From the NCBI GenBank assembly GCA_023376005.1, contig CM042151.1:74677456-74741455 (forward strand): a DNA stretch of 64,000 nucleotides. The letters are read 5' to 3'. The notes beneath the pieces were generated by a model, which ran no database searches, was not told the DNA's origin, and was given only the letters and a program-made list of their open reading frames with translations. This stretch comes from Doryteuthis pealeii (lineage: Eukaryota; Mollusca; Cephalopoda; Myopsida; Loliginidae). Shown piece by piece: positions 11,301 through 23,205 of this stretch (positions are counted from its first letter, which is position 1; each line of letters opens with the position of its first letter). Both the position numbers and the translations under genes were made by a program.

Positions 11301-14300
11301 AAATATTCCCCCCTCTCTCTCTCTACACTTAGTTTTCATCACTGATTGTGGGATCTGTGATTGAATATCTTTTATTTTGTTGCTATTACTTTTATTTTGT
11401 TTATAGAAATATTCCCCCCCCTCTCTCTCTCTCTACACTTAGTTTTCATCACTGATTGTGGGATCTGTGATTGAATATCTTTTATTTTGTTGCTATTACT
11501 TTTATTTTGTTTTATAGAAATATTCCCCCCCTCTCTCTCTCTCTACACTTAGTTTTAATCACTGATTGTGGGATCTGTGATTGAATATCTTTTATTTTGT
11601 TGCTATTACTTTTATTTTGTTTTATAGAAATATTCCCCCCCCTCTCTCTCTCTCTACACTTAGTTTTATCACTGATTGTGGGATCTGTGATTGAATATCT
11701 TTTATTTTGTTGCTATTACTTTTATTTTGTTTTATAGAAATATTCCCCCCTCTCTCTCTCTCTACACTTAGTTTTAATCACTGATTGTGGGATCTGTGAT
11801 TGAATATCTTTTATTTGTTGCTATTACTTTTATTTTGTTTATAGAAATATTCCCCCCCTCTCTCTCTCTCTACACTTAGTTTTATCACTGATTGTGGGAT
11901 CTGTGATTGAATATCTTTTATTTTGTTGCTATTACTTTTATTTTGTTTTATAGAAATATTCCCCCCCCTCTCTCTCTCTACACTTAGTTTTAATCACTGA
12001 TTGTGGGATCTGTGATTGAATATCTTTTATTTTGTTGCTATTACTTTTATTTTGTTTTATAGAAATATTCCCCCCTCTCTCTCTCTACACTTAGTTTTAT
12101 CACTGATTGTGGGATCTGTGATTGAATATCTTTTATTTGTTGCTATTACTTTTATTTTGTTTATAGAAATATTCCCCCCCCTCTCTCTCTCTACACTTAG
12201 TTTTATCACTGATTGTGGGATCTGTGATTGAATATCTTTTATTTTGTTGCTATTACTTTTATTTTGTTTTATAGAAATATTCCCCCCTCTCTCTCTCTCT
12301 ACACTTAGTTTTATCACTGATTGTGGGATCTGTGATTGAATATCTTTTATTTTGTTGCTATTACTTTTATTTTGTTTTATAGAAATATTCCCCCCTCTCT
12401 CTCTCTCTACACTTAGTTTTATCACTGATTGTGGGATCTGTGATTGAATATCTTTTATTTTGTTGCTATTACTTTTATTTTGTTTTATAGAAATATTCCC
12501 CCCTCTCTCTCTCTACACTTAGTTTTAATCACTGATTGTGGGATCTGTGATTGAATATCTTTTATTTGTTGCTATTACTTTTATTTTGTTTTATAGAAAT
12601 ATTCCCCCCCTCTCTCTCTCTACACTTAGTTTTCATCACTGATTGTGGGATCTGTGATTGAATATCTTTTATTTGTTGCTATTACTTTTATTTTGTTTTA
12701 TAGAAATATTCCCCCCCTCTCTCTCTCTCTACACTTAGTTTTATCACTGATTGTGGGATCTGTGATTGAATATCTTTTATTTTGTTGCTATTACTTTTAT
12801 TTTGTTTTATAGAAATATTCCCCCCCTCTCTCTCTCTACACTTAGTTTTAATCACTGATTGTGGGATCTGTGATTGAATATCTTTTATTTTGTTGCTATT
12901 ACTTTTATTTTGTTTTATAGAAATATTCCCCCCCCTCTCTCTCTCTACACTTAGTTTTATCACTGATTGTGGGATCTGTGATTGAATATCTTTTATTTTG
13001 TTGCTATTACTTTTATTTTGTTTTATAGAAATATTCCCCCCCCTCTCTCTCTCTACACTTAGTTTTAATCACTGATTGTGGGATCTGTGATTGAATATCT
13101 TTTATTTTGTTGCTATTACTTTTATTTTTTTATAGAAATATTCCCCCCCCTCTCTCTCTCTCTACACTTAGTTTTAATCACTGATTGTGGGATCTGTGAT
13201 TGAATATCTTTTATTTGTTGCTATTACTTTTATTTTGTTTATAGAAATATTCCCCCCCCCTCTCTCTCTCTACACTTAGTTTTATCACTGATTGTGGGAT
13301 CTGTGATTGAATATCTTTTATTTGTTGCTATTACTTTTATTTTGTTTATAGAAATATTCCCCCCCCTCTCTCTCTCTCTACACTTAGTTTTATCACTGAT
13401 TGTGGGATCTGTGATTGAATATCTTGTTATTAGTTTTATAGAAATATTCCCCCCCCCCTCTCTCTCTCTACACTTAGTTTTAATCACTGATTGTGGGATC
13501 TGTGATTGAATATCTTTTATTTTGTTGCTATTACTTTTATTTTGTTTTATAGAAATATTCCCCCCCTCTCTCTCTCTCTACACTTAGTTTTAATCACTGA
13601 TTGTGGGATCTGTGATTGAATATCTTTTTTTTGTTGCTATTACTTTTATTTTGTTTTATAGAAATATTCCCCCCCTCTCTCTCTCTACACTTAGTTTTAT
13701 CACTGATTGTGGGATCTGTGATTGAATATCTTTTATTTTGTTGCTATTACTTTTATTTTGTTTATAGAAATATTCCCCCCCCCTCTCTCTCTCTACACTT
13801 AGTTTTATCACTGATTGTGGGATCTGTGATTGAATATCTTTTATTTTGTTGCTATTACTTTTATTTTGTTTTATAGAAATATTCCCCCCCTCTCTCTCTC
13901 TCTACACTTAGTTTTAATCACTGATTGTGGGATCTGTGATTGAATATCTTTTATTTTGTTGCTATTACTTTTATTTTGTTTTATAGAAATATTCCCCCCC
14001 CCTCTCTCTCTCTCTACACTTAGTTTTATCACTGATTGTGGGATCTGTGATTGAATATCTTTTATTTTGTTGCTATTACTTTTATTTTGTTTTATAGAAA
14101 TATTCCCCCCCCTCTCTCTCTCTACACTTAGTTTTATCACTGATTGTGGGATCTGTGATTGAATATCTTTTATTTTGTTGCTATTACTTTTATTTTGTTT
14201 TATAGAAAATTTCCCCCCCCTCTCTCTCTCTACACTTAGTTTTCATCACTGATTGTGGGATCTGTGATTGAATATCTTTTATTTTGTTGCTATTACTTTT

Positions 14301-15599
14301 ATTTTGTTTTATAGAAATATTCCCCCCTCTCTCTCTCTCTACACTTAGTTTTAATCACTGATTGTGGGATCTGTGATTGAATATCTTTTATTTTGTTGCT
14401 ATTACTTTTATTTTGTTTTATAGAAATATTCCCCCCCTCTCTCTCTCTCTACACTTAGTTTTATCACTGATTGTGGGATCTGTGATTGAATATCTTTTAT
14501 TTTGTTGCTATTACTTTTATTTTGTTTATAGAAATATTCCCCCCTCTCTCTCTCTCTACACTTAGTTTTATCACTGATTGTGGGATCTGTGATTGAATAT
14601 CTTTTATTTTGTTGCTATTACTTTTATTTTGTTTATAGAAATATTCCCCCCTCTCTCTCTCTCTACACTTAGTTTTAATCACTGATTGTGGGATCTGTGA
14701 TTGAATATCTTTTATTTTGTTGGGGATCTGTGATTGAATATCTTTTATTTTGTTGTTTTATAGAAATATTCCCCCCCTCTCTCTCTCTCTACACTTAGTT
14801 TTCATCACTGATTGTGGGATCTGTGATTGAATATCTTTTATTTTTGTTCTATTACTTTTATTTTGTTTTATAGAAATATTCCCCCTCTCTCTCTCTCTCT
14901 ACACTTAGTTTTTCATACTGATTGTGGGATCTGTGATTGAATATTTTTATTTTGTTGCTATTACTTTTATTTTGTTTTATAGAAATATTCCCCTCTCTCT
15001 CTCTCTCTACACTTAGTTTTATCACTGATTGTGGGATCTGTGATTGAATATCTTTTTTTTTGTGCTATTACTTTTATTTTGTTTTATAGAATATTCCCCC
15101 CCCTCTCTCTCTCTACACTTAGTTTTCAATCACTGATTGTGGGATCTGTGATTGAATATCTTTATTTTGTTGCTATTACTTTTATTTTGTTTTATAGAAT
15201 ATTCCCCCCCTCTCTCTCTCTCTACACTTAGTTTTCATCACTGATTGTGGGATCTGTGATTGATATCTTTTATTTTGTTGCTATTACTTTTATTTTGTTT
15301 TATAGAATATTCCCCCTCTCTCTCTCTACACCTTAGTTTTCAATCACTGATTGTGGGATCTGTGATTGAATATCTTTTATTTTTGTTGCTATTACTTTTA
15401 TTTTGTTTTTATGAAATATTCCCCCCCCCCCTCTCTCTCTCTACACTTAGTTTTCATCACTGATTGTGGGATCTGTGATTGAATATCTTTTATTTTGTTG
15501 CTATTAGTTTTATAGAAATATTCCCCTCTCCTCTTCTCTCTACAACTTAGTTTTCAATCACTGGATTGTGGGATCTGTGATTGAATATCTTTTATTTTG
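8396..15599 (+). repeat. satellite array, unit about 110 bp, about 66 copies
   Basis: Each monomer runs tagtttt(c/a)atcactgatt, gtgggatctgtgattgaata, then a T-rich block, ttttatagaaatattc, a C run of 4-12 and (CT)4-7, ending tacact. The aatcac/gtgatt words can pair across gtgggatct. Variation is mostly indel: C-run and CT-run length, one or two bases before atcactg, and the T blocks. Shortened monomers occur near 13425-13440 and 14720-14760. All ORFs reading through it are artefacts of repetition. Confidence 0.98.
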
Positions 15600-15609
15600 N
15601 NNNNNNNNN
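15600..15609. other. assembly gap of 10 N
   Basis: Ten N characters follow the last satellite monomer. The true array length and what joins it to the right flank are unknown. Confidence 0.99.
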
Positions 15610-17745
15610 CGGGTTAGGTCTAGTTTTCGATTGCTCGGTCGTACTTGGCTACAACTCAACTACTAGTTTTTTTGTGTCTTTAATCGATTACAAAAGGATT
15701 GAAATTGTTTATGTATGGAATATTCATTGAGGGCTCACGGAGGAAATATTCGGGGCATAATCAATCTGGATATTTATGTTTACTATATGTAAAATGAATT
15801 GTTAATCATCTTTTCTCTCAGTTATACAGTTCATTCCCTGTAAAGTACTAAAAATGTCCATGTGGAATGGACGGTTTGAGAATCGATGTTGTTAAGGTTC
15901 GAGGGAAGCGAGAAATACCAATATCCAAAGAATTGTCATATACTATATGTAAGGAAGAAGGATTTTTTACCTTTACAAACAAGTAGTTGTGACATGGAGG
16001 GTTTGTGACGCAGGGGGCACAGGATTATCAAGAGAAGAGACGCAGACAATGTTCGAGATATAGTGCACAATATGTGAGATAATTTCTGACGAAAACATAT
16101 TTTCTGCTTCTTTCGGTGGAATTTAGTATAAGATAATTATATATTATCTACAAGGCTTTTTAAAATTAATTTTTATAATGATGACTCCTATGTCTATAAC
16201 TTGATCCATCGCCATTGAGATTGGCGTATTTGATATAATGAAATAGAAATAATTATATACACTCGTCATATTTTTAATTACATTGTGCAAATTATGCTGA
16301 CTGGAAAATGTAATAGTACCGAATTACAATCTCCCCCCTGGTCAACATGAGAGAGATAGCGCCCACATCGGCTATAAGAGTTATCAAAAATATTATGTCT
16401 CGCACTAATGAATTCGTTAGTGTGGTTTATCAGAAGCATAAGATAAACAACAAGAACACATGTATTTTCATAGGACTTAACAATATGAGGAATTAAAACT
16501 TGTGATAGAAAAATAGTTCTAATAAAAATAACACTAGGATTTGAGTAGATGGAAATAAATACGTAAGTAAATATATATGGATGCATTAGATCAAAAATGG
16601 AAATAATATGTTGATTGAGCACATCGGATAAAATTTGCTGAACCCAGTAACCCCAAGTCGTAGCTTAGGAGGGTGTAAAATTCTTGACCTCAGGTTTATT
16701 AATGGTACATTCCGCCGGTCGATTCTGGGAGGTTTTCTCAAGTAAATAAACATTATTAATCATATAGGCGGCTAATTTGAAAGGTCTTGAATGGTTATAG
16801 CTAGAATGGGACGAGGCCACGGAGATATCCACGGTTGTTGTCTAGGTTCTGCAATTCTACCAAGGAATCTTAAGATGCTAATATTTCGACTTCTTCCCTC
16901 CTGTTCTGTTAGGTTTACTGTTGTATTCGGTAACTTTTTGTCGTCAAATCGGGGCCACTTCCATCTAGGATACTATTGACTCTAAAAGACGTCTCTTTAA
17001 TTCAGTCTTGTCTAATGGGTCATGAGTCCAAAAGAAGGTGCTGGAGCTTTTCCGTATCAAGAAATACCTCTGAATGAAGTGCTGGAGGTTCAATTCGGTT
17101 ACTAAAACTTGTAATTCAGTCATACAATGATAGATTAGGACACTATTTAGTTGAATGACGCAGAAATAGAGTTAATATTAATTTACAGTATACTTACGTT
17201 CTTTTTTTCGCATTTTTTAAGTAAACTAATTGGCGGTATAATCTTTTACTGAAAAATTGATATAGTTTTAGTCAGAGTTTGATTAGATTCGCACCCGACT
17301 TGGAAGAAAAACGTCTTGTTAGTCACATTAGATAAAAACAATGATGGCTCCAAGAAGCCATTAGAAAGACTTAGAAGAACAGAAGAATTAGAATTTCAAC
17401 TAGACAACAAGATATTCGGCCATAGCAATTACAAGAAGCAGCAATGATTTATGTTTTTATGAAAAACATGTACATTTAAAACGCAGATTTACACCTGAAT
17501 AGATTATTCATTTATCATTTTCTATGTCTCTATTTATTACTTTTATATTCATATGTTGACTATATTTTTTAATCATGAATCTAAACAGGGGTTTTATTAT
17601 GAATACACCCAGTTCATTCATGTTTGTATATGCGATGTGGGTATACAAAGTATTGGTATATTTACATTAGAAGATATTGAAATAAAGGGAAAATTAAATT
17701 TAAATTAATCATATTAAGAAAGAAAAAAAATTAATATTTAAAAGC
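15610..17745. other. no gene seen
   Basis: This is AT-rich sequence with moderately GC-richer parts near 16650-17100. Short ORFs at 16278-16622 and 16791-16979 show no recognisable motif. I find no repeat family shared with the rest of the window. Confidence 0.5.
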
Positions 17746-17749
17746 TTTA

Positions 17750-19060
17750 GATAAATTCATCTGATCGAAGAGAAAAAAAATAATTTTCGTCAGAATGTAT
17801 CTCACATATTGCATTCGAATGTCTCGTCTTTTTGGTGTGTGCCGATGATATCGTAAAAACTCTTGTAAAGAAAACCTTTCTTACATATATTGCATTTATA
17901 TGTTTTCTCGTCGATATGTGAACGAAATGACATTTGAATATAACCTCTAGAGAAAAAGATTTGTAACATAAAACGCATTCGAATTTCCGCTGATTTCCGT
18001 GGGTGCGCATATGATATGTGAAATATCGTTTGTGAAAAAAGGATTTTCACATAATTTCATTTCCATAGAGTCTCTCCTGTATGTTTGCGCATATGATATA
18101 TGAAATAGATTTGCGAAAAAAACGTTTGTTACATTCATCACACTTGTATGGCTTTCGGCATGTGCGAATGTGATTATTTAGGTGATTTTTTCGGGAAAAT
18201 ATGACATTACACATTTTTACATTTCAATGGATTCTCTCCAGTATGCAGGCGCATATGAACTGTTAAATTGATTTTCTGAATAAGATTATACATATATCAA
18301 TTTGAACGTTCTCTCGTATGTAAGCGCAATGAATGTTAAATGCTTTTATGATAAAAGCATTTGTTACATGTATCGCATTTGTATGGTTTCTCTCGTATGA
18401 GTGCGCTTATGTATTGTTAAACTGTCTTCTAGTAAAGCATTGTTACATATATCGCATGTGTATGGTTTCTCTCCCGATGTGTGCGCTTATGTGTCGTTAA
18501 ACTGCTTTGAGAAAGCATTTTTTACATTATCGCATTTGTATGGTTTCTCTCCAATGTGTGCGCATATGTTTTTAAATTGCTTTACTGTAAAGCATTTTTA
18601 CATATATCGCATTTGTAGGTTTCTCTCCCGTATGTATGCGCTTATGTGTTGTTAAACTGCTTTCTAGTAAAGCATTGGTTACATATATCGCATGTGTATG
18701 GTTTCTCTCCGAATGTGTGTGCTTATGTGTCGTTAAACTGCTTTTTGTGAAAAGCATTTTTACATTTATCGCATTTGTATGGTTTCTCCTCCGTATGTGT
18801 GCGCTTATGTGTTTTAAATTGCTTTTCTGATAAAGCATTGTTCATGTATCGCATTTGTATGTTTCTCTCCCGTATGTGTGCGCTATGTTTTTTAAACTGC
18901 TTTTATGAGAAAAGCATTGGTTACATGTTTCACATTTGTATTGTTTCTCCCGTATATGTGCACTCATGTGTTGTTAAACGCTTTCATGAGAGAAGCATCA
19001 TTACATTTCGCATCTGTTTTGCATTTTCCACAGTTTGTGAATATAACAGTTCCTTTGAAT
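17750..19060 (-). pseudogene. frame-broken C2H2 poly-zinc-finger gene remnant
   Basis: On the minus strand about 14-15 finger units are recognisable by a linker-like word about every 75-85 bp. On the plus strand it reads like ggtttctctcccgtatgtgtgcgcttatg, which in reverse encodes an HxRxHTGEKPY-type linker. Fragments such as THKRIHTGEKP, YKCNICKKGF and FECVLCYKSF appear in different frames. Intact C2H2 fingers are 84 bp apart; here single-base losses in almost every unit break the frame. Such arrays normally bind DNA in the nucleus. Fingers are best preserved at 18380-18960 and weakest below 18060. Either this is a pseudogene or the assembly has many small indels. No start codon or upstream KRAB or BTB domain is seen. 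Confidence 0.85.
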
Positions 19061-19254
19061 TAGACGAACTCGTGACAAATATATATTCTCCACTCAGTAT
19101 CTGCAAGGAAAGAAGAATTACAATTTTAGAAATAAAACAAAACATTATTTTGTATTATTCAGATTATATATGAAATAAAATTTCCAAGTTTTAATCAAGA
19201 GAAATATTTTTACATTACGAATAAATCGCGCTTATACTCACGCACACAATAATT

Positions 19255-19520
19255 TCTCCCCCTCTCTCTCTCTCTATATATTTATACTAAAGCTGGGTGA
19301 ATCAACTGTTGACACGTAGAGCCTTTTTCCTATGTAGTTTAATGTCACAAACACAAGTCCAAAAATATTAATTACCTTTAGGATTAAGCGTCAGGTGTGG
19401 AGAGAGAGAGAAATTTAAGTTCCCTTTCAGCAGACTCGATGTAAAACTTTCAAATAAAGGGAGAATCTCTCTCTCTCTCTCTCTCTCCCTCCTCTCTCTC
19501 TCTCTCTCTCTCTCCACCCA
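19255..19520 (+). repeat. (CT)n and (GA)n microsatellites
   Basis: CT runs lie at about 19258-19276 and 19467-19515, with a short GA run near 19400. Confidence 0.95.
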
Positions 19521-19524
19521 GAGC

Positions 19525-20195
19525 AAAGACTATTGTTTTTTTATCATCGGTTGCATTTATTTTTAAAATTTATTCGTTTGCAAACTAACTTCTTCCGGAT
19601 CACAATTATCTAAATATAGCCTTGTTATCTATAACTTCATATACAATTTTTTTTATTAAAATTGCATAATTATTTGACAAGTTTGAAAATGTCGTGTGTT
19701 CCCCCTTATTTATATTTGGAAAGTTTTTTTTTGTTACTAAACGTTCTATTTACAAAGCTCAAAAATCTACTTAAAATTTATCGAGGGATGGTAATAATAG
19801 ATAAATAGTATAAGATAATCTTTGATTTCTAAAAATATGTAAATAAGATTCGTATATAATCTGACTTAAAATTGTTTTCTTGGTTGTAAATAAATAATTA
19901 AAATTAAGTTATGTTTGAAAATAGATTTATAAAAAATTACTCATTATTTCTTTTTATTTATTGGGTCAAATGAGGAAACAGAGAAAATAATTGTTAAAAA
20001 TTTAGGAAGAGGCTATTAGGTAATAGCAAACTTACTTTTATGGTTATCTACAAGTCCTGTAAATATTTTTTATATAATGCAAGTAATGTTATAAATAAAA
20101 AGACAGATTTAACACAAAGTTTATTTATATTCATATATATTATATTTTTTGAAGGATAAAGAACAAAAAATTCTTCTAAGTGAAAATATTAGGCT
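19525..20195. other. no gene seen
   Basis: This is very AT-rich sequence with no ORF or repeat structure that I can support. Confidence 0.5.
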
Positions 20196-20197
20196 CA

Positions 20198-20994
20198 GGC
20201 AAAGTTGCCGTCAAATCCATATTTTACAAATCAAATGTAACCCCACCGATTGAAAAAAAATTACCAAACATCGGGGAATTATCCGATTTTAATTAAATTT
20301 TAAGTGTTAATTATCAATGAATCGATTTTATAATAAATCAGTTATTTTATTTCAAAATTTTCTGATTTTTTTCAGGTCACTTAACTTTGTCTTTTTGTGT
20401 GGTGTGTGTGTGCAAAATATCGATGTGGGGGTATATAAAGTTGAAACTATTTATAGTATAAATAAAGAGACAAAAGACTGAAGGTGTAAATAGAAGAAAA
20501 ATAAATTAAGCGAGCAAACCTTGTAGAAAATAAGTACCGAAAATCGAAAATAAAATGTAACATAAAAACTAAAAAACTAAATTATTCTTAATAAAAGAAA
20601 GAATATACATTGTTATTTGTTCTGTTTAAAAGGAGGGGGTAATTTTCAAAGGGTTTCTACAAAGATTATTAGATAACAATAATAAACTAAAGTAGTTATT
20701 AAATAAATATTTGTTTTTAGAATCTAAAAATATAAATTTGAAACTTAAAATTAGGAGTTTCATGTTTTAAATGAATTTTATTTAATAATTAACATAGCAG
20801 AAATACCTAATTAAATCAGAATATTTTGAAAATAAATAACTGATGCATTATAAAGATTAATTTATTGATAAGTCAACACTGAAAATTTCATTAAAATTGG
20901 AAAATTCCCTGATTTTTGGTAATTTTATTTCAATTGGGTGGATTAAATTGATTTCGTAAAATACCGATTTTACGTCATCTTGACGGCATTGCCG
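20198..20994. mobile_element. large foldback element with terminal inverted repeats of about 190 bp
   Basis: The reverse complement of 20800-20994 aligns along 20198-20390. Both arms contain tgccgtcaa, an attttac block, aattaccaaa, aattttaa and cagttattt in the same order. Divergence is about 20% by eye. The inner 400 bp is AT-rich and includes a gtgtgtgtg run. No transposase ORF is visible, so it would be non-autonomous. Confidence 0.75.
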
Positions 20995-21239
20995 TACATG
21001 ATTACGATAAATTTGAGCAAACTTGACCGAAAAATAGTTTAAAATGTATAAAAAATAAATTATACTTTTGGGATTTTCTTCAACGTCCTAACCCGAGCTC
21101 AATGGGTGACCCAATATTAACCATATTGTTATTTAAAAAAGAACACCATACTAAATTAAACCAATATATGAAATAATTAAGAAAAAATTGTCTCATGATA
21201 AAGTAAAATTCAATATTGCTAAATTGACACGCATATTAG

Positions 21240-21540
21240 ACGGTACTCCATAGATTCCCACCCAGATAAAGACGATGGAGTGGCCTATTGTCAGTATCAA
21301 CTGGCAGCGAGGGAGTTGTTCCACTTTTCGCTAGCACTTGATCAGAATATTATTTTTGAGTTTGAGATGGAGCGCCACTCTACCCGCTCCTAAAATTACG
21401 CACTGACCAAGGTGTGGTATACATGCACTGCGTTGGTGGTGTTGGCTTTGAGACGTGAACCGGAACTTTGTGATTCTCCGGCGAAATAAACCGACCTGAA
21501 GAAAAGCAACATTCTCAGCACGCACCATCCACTGAACCTG
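21240..21540. other. GC-richer unexplained island
   Basis: About 300 bp is distinctly less AT-rich than its flanks. It includes a 65-codon minus-strand ORF (21331-21528) with no motif. No match to another part of the window was seen. Confidence 0.35.
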
Positions 21541-21834
21541 ATTGAAAACAAGTCAATCTTCCGACAATGCAGCACCCAAATGCATATAAGGAAACATAGA
21601 AACCAAAATAGTAGTTTAAAATAATATAGATAATATGATAGAGAAAACTGTGAAGCACTGTTGACTTCATGCCCAAGATACCCTAGATATCCCCCTCTCT
21701 CTAGTTATAATTAGTTTCTGTTTATTGATAGCTAGAAAATACAGACACCTACAAGTATATAATTGGTAGATTTCCTTATGTTATATCGTTAATTTGATGA
21801 AAAATAATGATACGTACATTCATTAATGCCTTAA

Positions 21835-21965
21835 GCAACTCACTTGTTACAATGGAGAGCGAGCTACGATAGTGGACAATTATTCTTGGGTTCGATTCTA
21901 CCTGCTTGCCCCGAACGACTGACATTTTTCTAGTCTAAATTAAGCTTAGTAAATGACAAGTCATT
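21835..21965 (+). mobile_element. tRNA-headed SINE-like fragment
   Basis: A box-B-like gggttcgattc at about 21888-21899 is followed by a tail ending gcttagtaaatgac. That tail resembles the one following the tRNA-like copy at 41360-41480. Confidence 0.5.
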
Positions 21966-22675
21966 ATTGCTTAATAATTCACATCTAACAATTGTATCAA
22001 TAAGACGTAGTTTATTGATTCTATTCTAAATATTTATTTATAGATTATGGTTGATATTTATGGAGATGATCTGAATACAGTGATTACTTTTATTAAATTA
22101 AATCTTGAAGAAGGAAATAATTAGTAGTTCTATTAAATTATCTTCCGAGATACAGTCAATTTCTTAAGAGAAGATATATTTTGTTTAAATTTAAACATAT
22201 GTGGATTTCTCATATATTGAAATTCCAGATCGTTATGATTATCGGAGTATCTTTAAACAGAAAAAATTGAAGAAAAAACAACAAAATAACCATCTATTAT
22301 TGTCATCCAGTAAAACTAAAAATAAAAATCAACCCTTCCCTCTCATCATAGCATTAATTTAGACTAAGAAAATATATCAGCAATATTCACTTAATTTGTT
22401 TATATGTGAATGGAAAGTATAAGTGGTTATGAGGGGGTGCATAAAGTTAAATGTTTGATAGGCTCTGATTTAAATTAAAAGCATATAGGAAAGAATTCTG
22501 CAGAGTATTTAAAAGCAGTTCTGTCTTTTGAAGATATCAAACCAGATCCAAAATTTCTATCAGATGTAAACATAACCAAAACGAAATGTGTCCATAGAAT
22601 TCTTTGTGATTTGGAAGTAAATATAAATTTATTTCTGCTAATTTTCTTGTGTTTTAATTTGATGCAACTATGAGG

Positions 22676-22676
<1 letters not shown>
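21966..22676. other. no gene seen; weak paralogue of 23620-23900
   Basis: Words such as gatgatctgaata, agaagatatattttgtt and gagggggtgcat recur in order in diverged form at 23620-23900. This suggests an old dispersed repeat. Nothing coding is supported. Confidence 0.35.

Positions 22677-22714
<38 letters not shown>
22677..22714 (+). repeat. (TA)n microsatellite
   Basis: A perfect TA run of about 19 units lies just before the D repeat. Confidence 0.98.
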
Positions 22715-22715
<1 letters not shown>

Positions 22716-22736
22716 CATTAGGGATCCAGACTATAA

Positions 22737-23060
22737 TTCGCTCTATCGGCTGGGGCGTTAGAATGCACTGAGTGCCCCTCTGCAGAGGGGTAAGACTCCC
22801 CAAAATGGGGCCACCTGTTGGCTGTGGGTGGCGCCCTGTGATGCTTAAAGACGGAGTCTTGGTGGATGATCAGTCCATGACCTGCAACACTCCACTTACA
22901 CCATTACTTAGGCTAGACGTGCGGTCGGAGAGGCCCCCTCCGATCAATTGGCTGGTCACGTCAAGCCTTAGCCCCTATGATTGCCCCAACCCTATTGCCA
23001 TTATGGCAAGCCCCAACCTCTTTTTATCATATGGGTGCTAGAAGGCAGTTGCTGAGGGTC
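22737..23060 (+). repeat. dispersed repeat family D, copy 3
   Basis: It matches 7849-8185 along its length. Here it is followed without a break by a family E copy, so D and E may be parts of one element of about 470 bp. Confidence 0.85.
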
Positions 23061-23205
23061 TCCATGTCTTGGGAATGACGTTAAATTCTATCTGATGGTG
23101 AGGTTCCAAATCTGGAGGTTTGGGGAATGTAGAGTACCCCTTCATCACCATTTCTCCTTGGTCCACTCTGACCCGGAGAGGTAGTACCTGTTAGGTACCC
23201 ATCTA
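23061..23205 (+). repeat. dispersed repeat family E, copy 1
   Basis: It contains tgatggtgaggttc, ctggaggt and a later tccactctgacc. These occur in the same order at 37350-37500, and reversed at 36610-36745 and 46960-47125. Confidence 0.75.

Noticed and set aside
8396..15599. CRISPR array or repeat-protein gene
   Set aside because: There are no unique spacers: the whole 110-bp unit repeats. The context is a eukaryotic satellite. ORFs there encode only the translated satellite.
18401..19173. Plus-strand ORFs over the zinc-finger cluster
   Set aside because: They are translations of the antisense of finger linkers, giving repetitive Cys/Phe/Leu strings with no family.
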